Shown: positions 46,370 to 54,675 of the stretch, one piece after another
Layout: the number at the start of each line of letters is the position of its first letter
Position numbering within the stretch: position 1 is the first letter of the stretch
Source of the DNA: JAWKWH01 sp963669455
Lineage (GTDB): Bacteria > Pseudomonadota > Alphaproteobacteria > Rhizobiales > Rhizobiaceae
NCBI GenBank assembly: GCA_963669455.1
Contig: OY770026.1
Location: 3,782,001-3,846,000 of the forward strand
Reading direction: 5' to 3'
DNA length: 64,000 nt
Translations under genes and position numbers: made by a program
Notes under the pieces: model-generated
Databases searched by the model: none
What the model saw: the letters and a program-made list of their open reading frames with translations, nothing else
Told to the model about the DNA's origin: nothing

Positions 46370-46463
46370 CACCCGCAGCCTTGCTTCCACAGTCAAGCTC
46401 GTTCATAAGGCCGCAGTTATCGTGGCGCGTGGCATTGGTGATGAGTTTCGGAAGCAGCAGAAA

Positions 46464-47528
46464 ATGGGCTTTAAGCAACTAGTATTCTCCGGCGTACAGC
46501 CGACGGGTAATTTGCATCTTGGCAACTATCTCGGTGCGATAAAGCGATTTGTCGCCCTCCAGGACAGCTATGACTGCATTTACTGCGTGGTCGATTTGCA
46601 TGCGATTACCGATACGCTGGTACAACCGGATCTGGCCGCGCAAACCCGCGAAATCGCGGCCGCCTATCTTGCTTCGGGGATCGATCCTGAAAAACACATC
46701 GTTTTCAACCAGTCCCAGGTTCATCAACACGCCGAACTTGCCTGGGTCTTCAACTGCGTTTCGCGCATGGGCTGGCTGAACCGTATGACCCAGTTTAAGG
46801 AAAAAGCCGGCAAGGACCGCGAAAATGCGTCCGTTGGCCTGTTTTCCTACCCCAATCTGATGGCGTCTGACATTTTGGTCTATCGCGCGACGCATGTGCC
46901 TGTCGGCGATGATCAAAAGCAACATCTGGAACTTACCCGCGATATTGCACAAAAGTTCAACAATGATTTTTCGACCCGCATTGCCGAGCTTGGTAGCGGC
47001 GTCGAAATGCAGATCGGCGACGAGACCGTGAACGGCTATTTTCCCCTGACAGAACCACTGATCGACGGACCCGCCACAAGGGTGATGAGCCTTCGTGACG
47101 GGACCAAGAAAATGTCGAAATCGGATCAATCGGATCTGTCGCGCATCAACCTGACCGACGATGCCGATGCGATTGCCCGCAAGATCCGTAAAGCCAAGAC
47201 CGACCCTACGCCTCTGCCCGATTCGGCTACAGAGCTAAAAGAGCGCCCCGAAGCGGAAAACCTGATTGGAATCTATGCGGCTCTAAACGAAGTGGACCGT
47301 GACGTAGCGATTGCAGAGTTTGCAGGCAAACAATTTTCAGAGTTCAAGCCTGTGCTGGCAGAACTGGCGGTGGAAAAACTGGCGCCCATTGCCAACGAAA
47401 TGCGCAGAATTTCCAAGGATCGGGCCTATATCGAGCAGGTGCTGGCATCGGGAGCCGAACGGGCCGGTGCAATAGCGGAGGCAACGATGAAAGACGTTAA
47501 GAAGATTGTCGGGCTACTTGGCAGCTGA
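46464..47528 (+). CDS. trpS: Tryptophanyl-tRNA synthetase
   Basis: Class I synthetase charging tRNA-Trp. Seen: HIGH-type TGNLHLGNYLGA at residues 14-25, KMSKS as TKKMSKSDQS near 215, and the Trp-pocket region. 354 residues from ATG 46464; a frame back to 46305 adds 53 residues absent from the family. It is the only tryptophan-related housekeeping gene here and is separate from the catabolic island. Confidence 0.97.
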   Translation: MGFKQLVFSGVQPTGNLHLGNYLGAIKRFVALQDSYDCIYCVVDLHAITDTLVQPDLAAQTREIAAAYLASGIDPEKHIVFNQSQVHQHAELAWVFNCVSRMGWLNRMTQFKEKAGKDRENASVGLFSYPNLMASDILVYRATHVPVGDDQKQHLELTRDIAQKFNNDFSTRIAELGSGVEMQIGDETVNGYFPLTEPLIDGPATRVMSLRDGTKKMSKSDQSDLSRINLTDDADAIARKIRKAKTDPTPLPDSATELKERPEAENLIGIYAALNEVDRDVAIAEFAGKQFSEFKPVLAELAVEKLAPIANEMRRISKDRAYIEQVLASGAERAGAIAEATMKDVKKIVGLLGS

Positions 47529-47626
47529 TGCTCTTGGCAGACACCGCCAAATACGCTTGTCAATTGCGCTTGCCTGGCGCATCGCCAGATGGCAGATTGG
47601 CCACCAAGTTCAACCGGGATCACTGA

Positions 47627-48118
47627 ATGGTTTCGAAACGACTGAGCCGGGAAGCCGGCCACCGGCGCAAGTTTCTCTGCGTTATCGACGAAACGCCGGA
47701 ATGTGAACGCGCGGTCGCCTATGCGGCCAGGCGTGCCGAACGCACCGGTGGCTCGCTGGTCCTTGTCTATTGCATAGAACCGGGTGATTTTCAGCATTGG
47801 CTGGGTGTTGAACAGATCATGCGGCAAGAGGCAAATGCGAGCGCCGAGCTCGCACTGCATAATTTTGCCGCCAAGGTGCGCGAAACTGCCGGCATAGAGG
47901 CAGAATGCGTGGTGCGCGAGGGTAGTCCTGTCGAGGAAATCCACGGGCTGATCGAAGATGATCAGGACATCGCTATTCTGGTGCTGGCGGCAGGCGCTGC
48001 CAATGAAGGGCCCGGACCGCTGGTATCGTCGATTGTCGGCAAGGATGCGGCTTTCCCGATACCGGTGACCGTTGTGCCGCAAAACCTGTCAGATGAAGAC
48101 ATCGATAGCCTTTCGTAG
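47627..48118 (+). CDS. UspA-family universal stress protein
   Basis: 163 residues with one UspA domain: N-terminal KFLCVIDETPECERAVAYA, then a helix-rich middle (VREGSPVEEIHGLIEDDQDIAILVLA) and VSSIVGKDAAFPIPVTVV at the end. The usual G-2x-G-9x-G(S/T) ATP motif is only partly matched, so ATP binding is uncertain. Lies between trpS and nfuA. Confidence 0.9.
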   Translation: MVSKRLSREAGHRRKFLCVIDETPECERAVAYAARRAERTGGSLVLVYCIEPGDFQHWLGVEQIMRQEANASAELALHNFAAKVRETAGIEAECVVREGSPVEEIHGLIEDDQDIAILVLAAGAANEGPGPLVSSIVGKDAAFPIPVTVVPQNLSDEDIDSLS

Positions 48119-48121
48119 ATA

Positions 48122-48220
48122 GAGCGTGTCGCGTTTAATCTGAAACGAAAAAAGCTGCCTCTCCCTTTGGTCGAACGCATTTTTCGTTACGTTTTTGAAG
48201 CCGATAAAACGCAACACGCC
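48122..48220. repeat. Imperfect palindromic intergenic element
   Basis: Left part GCGTGTCGCGTTT and right part AAACGCAACACGC pair imperfectly across about 70 bp, with an inner TGAAACGAAAAAAG/TTTTTCGTTACG match. Elements built from GCGTGTCGCGTTTAATCTGA-like arms are common in rhizobial intergenic DNA. No protein-coding potential. Confidence 0.5.
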
Positions 48221-48302
48221 TTAGTCTTTCACAGGTCACTGTTCAATTCTTGCATTCGCCGCTTGAAACATTCACGCGAGAGGCATATTTTGTGGATGAG
48301 TG

Positions 48303-48321
48303 TTTTAGAATAGTTCTAAAA
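48303..48321. promoter_or_regulatory. Probable Irr (ICE) box upstream of nfuA
   Basis: TTTTAGAATAGTTCTAAAA is a perfect palindrome with 8-bp arms and fits the alphaproteobacterial iron-control-element consensus (TTTRGAA-YNR-TTCYAAA). It ends 24 bp before the nfuA start, in the promoter/operator position, so iron- and haem-dependent control of Fe-S maturation by Irr is likely. The Irr gene itself is not in the window. Confidence 0.75.
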
Positions 48322-48345
48322 AGACTTTCATATTCGAGGTGCCCG

Positions 48346-48915
48346 ATGTTCATTCAGACCGAAGCCACACCAAATCCGGAGACGCTGAAATTTATTCCGG
48401 GCCGGGTTGTTCTGGAAGAAGGAACGGTAGATTTCCGCGATGGTGAAACCGCTGCCATCGCCTCGCCGCTGGCGGGCCGCCTGTTTGGAATTTCAGGCGT
48501 CTCGGGCGTGTTTTTCGGCTATGATTTCATAACGGTCACCAAAGCCGCCGGTGAGTGGCAGCATCTGAAACCCGCCATTTTGGGCTCGATCATGGAGCAT
48601 TTCATGTCCAACGCGCCTGTTATGGCGCAATCGGCCGAAGAGCGGGCCGCAGATAGCGACGAAGAATTTTACGATCAGGAAGATGAAGAGATTGTGCTTA
48701 CGATCAAGGAATTGCTCGATACGCGGGTACGCCCAGCCGTTGCCCAGGACGGTGGCGATATCGCGTTTCGAGGTTTCGAGAACGGCACCGTCTTCCTGCA
48801 TATGCGCGGTGCCTGCGCCGGCTGCCCATCATCGACGGCGACCTTGAAGCACGGTATCCAGAACCTGCTCAAACACTTCATTCCCGAAGTTCAGCAGGTA
48901 GAGCAGATCATCTAA
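48346..48915 (+). CDS. nfuA: NfuA-type Fe-S cluster carrier
   Basis: Receives and delivers 4Fe-4S/2Fe-2S clusters. Seen: Nfu N-terminal domain (FIQTEATPNPETLKFIPG, residues 2-19) and a NifU-like C-terminal domain with the cluster-binding GACAGCPSS (C-x2-C) near 155. 189 residues from ATG 48346; the longer in-frame extension runs through the Irr box, so it is excluded. Probably regulated by Irr. A strong terminator follows. Confidence 0.95.
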   Translation: MFIQTEATPNPETLKFIPGRVVLEEGTVDFRDGETAAIASPLAGRLFGISGVSGVFFGYDFITVTKAAGEWQHLKPAILGSIMEHFMSNAPVMAQSAEERAADSDEEFYDQEDEEIVLTIKELLDTRVRPAVAQDGGDIAFRGFENGTVFLHMRGACAGCPSSTATLKHGIQNLLKHFIPEVQQVEQII

Positions 48916-48945
48916 GAGACAAACCAATCGAGGCAATTCGATACC

Positions 48946-48978
48946 AAAAACCGGGCCACTTGGGACCCGGTTTTTTTT
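48946..48978 (+). terminator. Rho-independent terminator after nfuA
   Basis: AAAAACCGGG and CCCGGTTTTT form a 10-bp stem around a 10-base loop, followed by eight T's. A nearly identical hairpin ends the ridA operon at 60051. Confidence 0.92.
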
Positions 48979-49154
48979 GGAGCGCGTGTTGCCGGGACGG
49001 GTCACCCAAACCGCCTATGCGATGGCATGACGAAGATATCTGGAGTTTTTCAGGCACGGCAGTCCAGCGGGATTAGCCATCATTCCCGCATGGATCACAG
49101 GTGAACCACATCCAATTTGGCGATACCGCCGGTGGCCTCTGCCGAAACAATCAT

Positions 49155-49973
49155 TCAGATATCCAACAGAGTGCGCGTTAGAGGATGATCGGGAGATTTC
49201 AAACCCTCCACCACGTCAAAATGATGGCGGGCCGGGTCACAGACAAGGCAGGTCTCGGCCCCAAGCCGGCCCCATGCTTCAGCGAGTAGGGCTGATTGAC
49301 GCAGGAATTCGGGGCGTTCACGGGCTCCAACCCAGGCGGTGAGTTTGGTCTTGGGCAGCGGTTTTAAAAGCACCGGGCTTTCACTGGATGCCTCGTTTTC
49401 GTCCAACCCCAATTTCTGGTTCATCGAGTGAAGACGCAAAGGGCGCAGATCGTGTACGCCGCTGATCGAGACCACATTGTGGACACGGCGTTGGATATCT
49501 TGCGGCAGCGGGCTGTCCTGGCAGACCATCCGGCTGGCCAGATGGCCGCCGGCGGAATGGCCAGACAGATGGATCGGCCCCGAAACCCTTTCGGCGGCGG
49601 CAGAAATCGCGGCGGCAACCTGCCGGGTCATAGCGGAGATTCGCGCGGCCGGCGCCAGGGTATATTGCGGTAGCGCCATCGCCCAACCATGCTCGAGAAC
49701 ACCTTGTGCCAGATCGCTCCAGTCGGACTTGCCAAAACCAAGCCAGAAGCCACCGTGAATGAACACGGCCAACCCCCGGGGCTTTCCATCAGGAAGGAAA
49801 ATGTCAAAGGCCTCGCGCGGCTCCGTGCCATAGGGAATGTCCAGATCAGCGCGGACGGTTGCCCGAAACTTAGCGGCGCGCGCTTCCCAAATAGCGGGGA
49901 AATCCTCCCCGCCCTGGATGTAGGCGGCGTTTGAGAAGGCGTCTTCCCAATCAATTGCGCTGGCGGGCATCAT
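49155..49973 (-). CDS. Alpha/beta-hydrolase, probable N-formylkynurenine formamidase
   Basis: A 272-residue alpha/beta-hydrolase: oxyanion loop FIHGGFWLGFGKS near 75, nucleophile elbow GHSAGGHLASR (Ser at about 151), late Asp and HHFDVVEGL His. HGGxW plus GHSAGG is the pattern of the arylformamidase/esterase-D-like branch. Next to tryptophan dioxygenase and kynureninase genes it fills the otherwise missing formamidase step (N-formylkynurenine to kynurenine). The two known bacterial types are KynB (metal) and this fold; no KynB is present. Divergent from the operon, 400 bp upstream. Confidence 0.72.
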   Translation of the reverse strand: MMPASAIDWEDAFSNAAYIQGGEDFPAIWEARAAKFRATVRADLDIPYGTEPREAFDIFLPDGKPRGLAVFIHGGFWLGFGKSDWSDLAQGVLEHGWAMALPQYTLAPAARISAMTRQVAAAISAAAERVSGPIHLSGHSAGGHLASRMVCQDSPLPQDIQRRVHNVVSISGVHDLRPLRLHSMNQKLGLDENEASSESPVLLKPLPKTKLTAWVGARERPEFLRQSALLAEAWGRLGAETCLVCDPARHHFDVVEGLKSPDHPLTRTLLDI

Positions 49974-50375
49974 TGAAATGCCCGCAGGCCGGTTTGCACA
50001 CGGCCCAAGATCAGGGCATGTACGCTGCGGGCGCTTTCCAAAGTGTTGATGTGCATATTGTATCTTAAATATTCAAGCATCGCTTATCCTCACGACAAAT
50101 TGGTGGTTTGGTTGCAACGATTTCATCCTATTGGCATCCCAGTGACATTCCCCCAGCCATTACCAAAATCATAAAACCACAATAACCCATATTTTACCCG
50201 ATCTTAGTGTCGGAACGCCTGCCAATAAACCTGGCAAACAGCCCAAGCGTTCGGAACAAACCAGCAGCGCTTCCGGCTCCGTACAACTTTAATATTTTAG
50301 GTATGAAATTTCAAGCTTGAAATATAAATTTAGATGTGTAGGATGAGGGGGAATTTGAAACAAAGTGGTGATGAT
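49974..50375. promoter_or_regulatory. Divergent control region of the tryptophan island
   Basis: About 400 bp with no credible gene. It is AT-rich and carries the perfect 16-bp palindrome ATTTCAAGCTTGAAAT (50308-50323), about 50 bp before the operon start, and one half-site TTCAAGC (50072-50078) on the formamidase side. The likely binder is the MarR protein encoded at 53404. Confidence 0.6.
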
Positions 50376-52667
50376 ATGCGGTTTGCTTGTTTGGGAGGAG
50401 GTCCGGCTGGGCTTTACTTTGCAATCTCGATGAAACTTCGTGATCCGGATTGCGAAGTGGTAGTGTTTGAGCGCAACCGGTTTGACGACACGTTCGGCTG
50501 GGGTGTGGTCCTGTCGGATGAAACGCTAGACAATCTGGCGGAAAACGATCCGGTCAGCGCCAAGGCGATTGGCAGCAAGTTCGCCTATTGGGACGATATT
50601 GCGCTACATTATCGTGGCGAAAGGCTTGTATCTTCAGGCCACGGGTTTTGCGGGATTGGTCGGAAGCAGCTGCTGTTGCTGCTTCAAGAGCGTGCCCGCG
50701 AACTGGGCGTTGAGCTCAGGTTTGAGGCCGATGTCGAAAATGCCGAAACCTATCGCAAAGATTTCGACGTTGTGGTGGCCGCAGATGGTCTGAATTCGCG
50801 CACCCGCACCGAATACGCCCATGCATTCAAGCCCGAGATCGACCAGCGCCTTTGCCAATTCGTCTGGCTGGGTACGCATCAGAAATTTTCCGATGCGTTT
50901 ACCTTTATCTTTGAAGAGACCGAACATGGCTGGGTTTGGGCGCACGCCTATCAGTTCGACGATGACACGGCGACGTTTATTGTGGAATGCGAGCAGGAGA
51001 CTTTCGACAAGTTCGGCTTTGACAAGCTTTCCCAGAAGGAAAGCATCGAGGTCTGCCAGAATATCTTCAAGGATCATCTGGGTGACCAAAAACTGATGAC
51101 AAACGCCAATCACATTCGCGGGTCCGCCTGGCTGAGATTCCCGCGTGTGTTATGCGAGACCTGGTATCACGACAATGTCGTGCTTTTAGGAGACGCCTCG
51201 GCGACCGCGCATTTTTCGATCGGCTCAGGGTCCAAGCTGGCGATGGAAAGCGCAATTGCGCTGGCCGAGTTGATTCACAAGGAAGACAAGCTGGAAACCG
51301 CGTTTTCCCGTTATCAGGAAGAGCGGCGGCTGGAGGTGTTGCGGCTGCAATCGGCAGCACGAAACTCGCTGGAATGGTTTGAAGATGTGGGGCGGTATCT
51401 GAAGCTCGACCCGGTGCAATTCAACTACTCCATGCTGACACGGAGCCAGCGGATCAGCCACGAAAACCTGCGGCTGCGCGATCGCGAATGGCTGGAGGGG
51501 GCCGAACGCTGGTTTATGGATCAGGCAGGCGTTCCGGCAAACACCCCTGTCCGGGCACCGATGTTCGTTCCCTTCAAGCTTCGCGAGATGGAGTTGAAAA
51601 ACCGTGTCGTGGTGTCGCCCATGGCGCAATATAAGGCGGTGGACGGATGTCCGGTTGACTGGCACCTGGTGCATTACGGCGAGCGGGCCAAGGGGGGCGC
51701 GGGTCTGGTCTATACGGAAATGACATGCGTATCCGCAACGGGCCGCATCACGCCTGGTTGCCCTGGCCTTTACACCCCCGAACACGAGGCCGCGTGGCAG
51801 CGGATCACCGATTTTGTCCACACACAGACCGATGCCAAAATCTGCTGTCAGATCGGCCATTCCGGGCGCAAAGGATCGACCCGGATCGGTTGGGAGGGAA
51901 TGGATCAGCCATTGGCGGATGACAACTGGGATCTGATTTCAGCCTCGGCCAACCCGTGGTCGGATCGCAATGCAATGCCGCGTGAAGCGACCATCGCCGA
52001 GATGGGCAAGATCAAGGCCGAGTTCGTTCAGGCTACGCGCATGGCTGAAAAGGCAGGATTCGATATGATCGAACTGCACGCAGCGCATGGATATCTTCTG
52101 TCGTCTTTCATTTCGCCGGCGTCGAACCACAGGACCGATGCCTATGGTGGATCGCTGGAAAACCGGATGCGGTATCCGTTGGAGGTATTTGACGCAATGC
52201 GGACGGTGTGGCCCGCTGACAGACCAATGTCGGTGCGGATATCGGCCAATGACTGGATCGGCAAGGACGGGATCACCCCTGAAGAGGCGGTCGAAATCGC
52301 GCGCATGTTCTCGGCGGCAGGGGCCGACATCATCGATGTCTCAGCCGGACAAACCACGATCGACGCCAAGCCGGTTTATGGCCGGATGTTCCAGACGCCA
52401 TTCTCAGACCGGATCAGGAATGAGGCCGGTATCGCCACGATGGCCGTGGGCAATATCTACGAGGCCGATCATGCGAATTCGATCCTGATGGCGGGGCGTG
52501 CTGATCTGGTGGCGGTGGGCCGCCCGCATTTGGCCGACCCTTATTGGACACTGCGTGAAGGCGCCAAGATCGGTGACCGTCATGCCGATTGGCCACTGCC
52601 TTATCTTGCCGGCCGGGACCAGGCCTGGCGGCTGGCCGACCGCGAAGCCGAGGCGATCCGGGTATGA
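50376..52667 (+). CDS. Anthraniloyl-CoA monooxygenase/reductase (flavoprotein fusion)
   Basis: 763-residue fusion of an FAD monooxygenase and an Old-Yellow-Enzyme-like FMN domain. N-terminal part (1-390): CLGGGPAGLYFAISMKL, VVAADGLNSRTRTEYA (DG motif), VVLLGDASATAHFSIGSGSK (GD motif). C-terminal part (about 395-763): FKLREMELKNRVVVSPMAQY, ELHAAHGYLLSSFISPASN, DAYGGSLENR. This architecture is the 2-aminobenzoyl-CoA enzyme of Azoarcus evansii, which hydroxylates at C5 and then reduces the ring; databases often call it salicylyl-CoA 5-hydroxylase/oxidoreductase. The kynureninase context favours anthraniloyl-CoA. Start at 50376 fits the family; ATG 50334 is in frame. Confidence 0.9.
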   Translation: MRFACLGGGPAGLYFAISMKLRDPDCEVVVFERNRFDDTFGWGVVLSDETLDNLAENDPVSAKAIGSKFAYWDDIALHYRGERLVSSGHGFCGIGRKQLLLLLQERARELGVELRFEADVENAETYRKDFDVVVAADGLNSRTRTEYAHAFKPEIDQRLCQFVWLGTHQKFSDAFTFIFEETEHGWVWAHAYQFDDDTATFIVECEQETFDKFGFDKLSQKESIEVCQNIFKDHLGDQKLMTNANHIRGSAWLRFPRVLCETWYHDNVVLLGDASATAHFSIGSGSKLAMESAIALAELIHKEDKLETAFSRYQEERRLEVLRLQSAARNSLEWFEDVGRYLKLDPVQFNYSMLTRSQRISHENLRLRDREWLEGAERWFMDQAGVPANTPVRAPMFVPFKLREMELKNRVVVSPMAQYKAVDGCPVDWHLVHYGERAKGGAGLVYTEMTCVSATGRITPGCPGLYTPEHEAAWQRITDFVHTQTDAKICCQIGHSGRKGSTRIGWEGMDQPLADDNWDLISASANPWSDRNAMPREATIAEMGKIKAEFVQATRMAEKAGFDMIELHAAHGYLLSSFISPASNHRTDAYGGSLENRMRYPLEVFDAMRTVWPADRPMSVRISANDWIGKDGITPEEAVEIARMFSAAGADIIDVSAGQTTIDAKPVYGRMFQTPFSDRIRNEAGIATMAVGNIYEADHANSILMAGRADLVAVGRPHLADPYWTLREGAKIGDRHADWPLPYLAGRDQAWRLADREAEAIRV

Positions 52668-53407
52668 CCGAAACGGCACGTCATATCGTTGTAACCGGCG
52701 GCGGCACCGGCGTGGGCTCTCATGTGGCGCGCGTGCTGGCTGCGAGCGGTTACAGCGTGACCATCATGGGTAGGACCGAGGCAACATTGGCCGAACAGGA
52801 ACTGCCCTATCAGGTCTGCGACGTCACGAATGCCGACAGTGTCACCGGCGCCTTCGAAGCGGCTCGGGGTGTTTGTGGGCCGGTCGCTGGTGTGATCGCC
52901 AATGCCGGGGCGGCTGAAAGCGTTGCCTTTGCCCGGATGTCACCTGACGCATTGCCGGCGATGCTGGCGGTCAATCTGGTGGGGGTCAGCCATGTCTGGC
53001 AGGCGGCTCTGCCGGACATGAAAGCGGCGGGATGGGGCCGCATGATCGCCATTTCGTCAACGGCGGGGCTGAAGGGTTATCCCTATGTCGCGGCCTATTG
53101 CGCGGCAAAACACGGGGTGGTGGGACTGACCCGCGCGCTGGCGCTGGAACTGGCCGCCACGGGTATTACCGTCAACGCGATTTGCCCGGGCTTTATCGAA
53201 ACACCGATGCTGGTCCGGTCATTGACCAACATCATGGAAAAAACCGGCATGGACGAAGAGGCCGCACGTGCTGAGCTTTGTTCTGGCAACCCGCAAAAGC
53301 GGTTCATACAGACAGACGAAGTCGCGGGAGCAGTCGAATATTTGCTGTCCGATGTGGCCAGATCCATTAACGGTCAGGCACTGACGATTTCAGGAGGAGA
53401 GATATGA
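52664..53407 (+). CDS. Short-chain dehydrogenase/reductase
   Basis: 247 residues: NAD(P)-binding TGGGTGVGSHVARVLA at about 11-26, NAG-like ANAGAAESVAF, catalytic Ser (ISSTAG) and YCAAK, and a C-terminal PGFIETPM. Overlaps the preceding gene by four bases. In this pathway it would oxidise or reduce a hydroxy- or keto-acyl-CoA after ring saturation (inference); a related SDR occurs in the Azoarcus 2-aminobenzoate clusters. Confidence 0.9.
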   Translation: MTETARHIVVTGGGTGVGSHVARVLAASGYSVTIMGRTEATLAEQELPYQVCDVTNADSVTGAFEAARGVCGPVAGVIANAGAAESVAFARMSPDALPAMLAVNLVGVSHVWQAALPDMKAAGWGRMIAISSTAGLKGYPYVAAYCAAKHGVVGLTRALALELAATGITVNAICPGFIETPMLVRSLTNIMEKTGMDEEAARAELCSGNPQKRFIQTDEVAGAVEYLLSDVARSINGQALTISGGEI

Positions 53408-53877
53408 TAACCAAACCTGCCATCCGCCTTGCCTGCGAACCCTTGTCGAAAGAACGGTTGCGGCTGTGGCTGAAGCTGCTCAAGACCAGCGGTCTGATCG
53501 AGGATGAATTGCGCCGCCGGTTGCGGGCCGAATTCGGATCGACCCTGCCGCGTTTCGACGTCATGTCTGCATTGTCGCGGTCACCGGACGGTCTGAAGAT
53601 GAGCGAGATTTCCAAGATGCTGCGCGTTTCCAATGGCAATATCACGGGGATCGTGGACAAGCTGAGCGAAGAGGGACTGGCCTTGCGCGTAGCCGTACCG
53701 GGCGACCGGCGTGCCCACCTTGTGCGGTTGACCAAAAAGGGTGTGAGGGCCTTTGACGAGCTTGCAAAGGCACATGAAGTCTGGGTTGACGAGATCCTGT
53801 CGGGGCTCAATGCCGACGACATCGATGGCATGATCCGGCGTCTGGATCACCTGAACCATTCAATATCGGAGGACTAA
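53404..53877 (+). CDS. MarR-family regulator of the tryptophan/anthranilate island
   Basis: 157 residues, winged helix with SPDGLKMSEISKMLRVSNGN and wing AVPGDRRAHLVRLTKKG. Placed inside the operon with a four-base overlap on both sides except downstream, where the next gene begins directly after its stop. Likely senses a CoA ester or anthranilate and acts at the 50308 palindrome (inference). MarR regulators of this kind control other aryl-CoA pathways (BadR, BoxR-like logic). Confidence 0.88.
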   Translation: MITKPAIRLACEPLSKERLRLWLKLLKTSGLIEDELRRRLRAEFGSTLPRFDVMSALSRSPDGLKMSEISKMLRVSNGNITGIVDKLSEEGLALRVAVPGDRRAHLVRLTKKGVRAFDELAKAHEVWVDEILSGLNADDIDGMIRRLDHLNHSISED

Positions 53878-54675
53878 ATGAAGAGCCCCGAACATTTTTT
53901 GTGCGAGGTTGCAGACGGAATTGCAACCTTGCGCCTGAACCGGCCCGATCGCAAGAACCCGCTGACGTTTGAAAGCTATGCCGAACTGCGCGACTGGTTC
54001 CGGGACCTGCATTACAATGACGAGGTCGCCGCAGTGGTCTTCGCCCCCAATGGCGATAATTTCAGCTCCGGCGGCGATGTTCATGACATCATCGGTCCGC
54101 TCACCGCGATGAATATGAAAGAGCTGCTGGCTTTTACCCGGATGACCGGCGATCTGGTCAAAGCGATGGTGAATTGCGGCAAACCGATCATTGCGGCAGT
54201 GGACGGCATCTGTGCCGGTGCCGGTGCAATCATTGCGATGGCATCGGATCTGCGTATCGCGACACCTGAGGCGAAAACGGCGTTTTTATTCAACCGCGTC
54301 GGACTGGCGGGCTGTGATATGGGAGCCTGTGCGATCCTGCCCCGGATTATCGGACAAGGCCGTGCAGCCGAACTACTTTATTTCGGCCGCTCGATGAGTG
54401 CCGAAGAAGGATCTGCCTGGGGCTTTTTCAACCGCGTCGTGGAACAGGGTGATCTGATCGGCACGGCAACCGATATGGCCCGGCGGATCGCAGATGGTCC
54501 GGGCTTTGCCAACATGATGACCAAGACCATGCTGGCACAGGAATGGTCAATGTCAATCGAACAGGCGATCGAGGCCGAGGCACAGGCGCAGGCGATCTGT
54601 ATGCAGGGGCAGGATTTCCACCGTGCCTATCATGCCTTCGTCGCCAAGGAAAAACCGGTTTTTAGGGGTGACTGA
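53878..54675 (+). CDS. Crotonase-fold enzyme, atypical active site
   Basis: 265 residues with crotonase fold: oxyanion-hole loops SSGGDVHD and DGICAGAGAIIAMASD. The two glutamates of enoyl-CoA hydratase are replaced: the GGGCELA position reads GAGAIIA (Ile118), and the FxxPE position reads FLFNR (Arg140). So ordinary hydration is doubtful; a hydrolytic ring-opening or lyase/isomerase role, like BadI-type beta-keto-acyl-CoA cleavage, is possible. It begins directly after the MarR stop and its stop overlaps the acyl-CoA dehydrogenase start. Confidence 0.85.
   Translation: MKSPEHFLCEVADGIATLRLNRPDRKNPLTFESYAELRDWFRDLHYNDEVAAVVFAPNGDNFSSGGDVHDIIGPLTAMNMKELLAFTRMTGDLVKAMVNCGKPIIAAVDGICAGAGAIIAMASDLRIATPEAKTAFLFNRVGLAGCDMGACAILPRIIGQGRAAELLYFGRSMSAEEGSAWGFFNRVVEQGDLIGTATDMARRIADGPGFANMMTKTMLAQEWSMSIEQAIEAEAQAQAICMQGQDFHRAYHAFVAKEKPVFRGD

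Noticed and set aside
46305..46463. N-terminal extension of TrpS reading back into mscS
   Set aside because: The extra 53 residues overlap the end of mscS and are absent from the family; the ATG at 46464 fits.
50376..52667. Naming the fusion enzyme salicylyl-CoA 5-hydroxylase
   Set aside because: This is a common database label, but kynureninase and kynA in the same operon point to anthraniloyl-CoA; no salicylate genes are present.
53878..54675. Plain enoyl-CoA hydratase
   Set aside because: Fold agrees, but both catalytic Glu positions are substituted, so the specific activity name is not supported.
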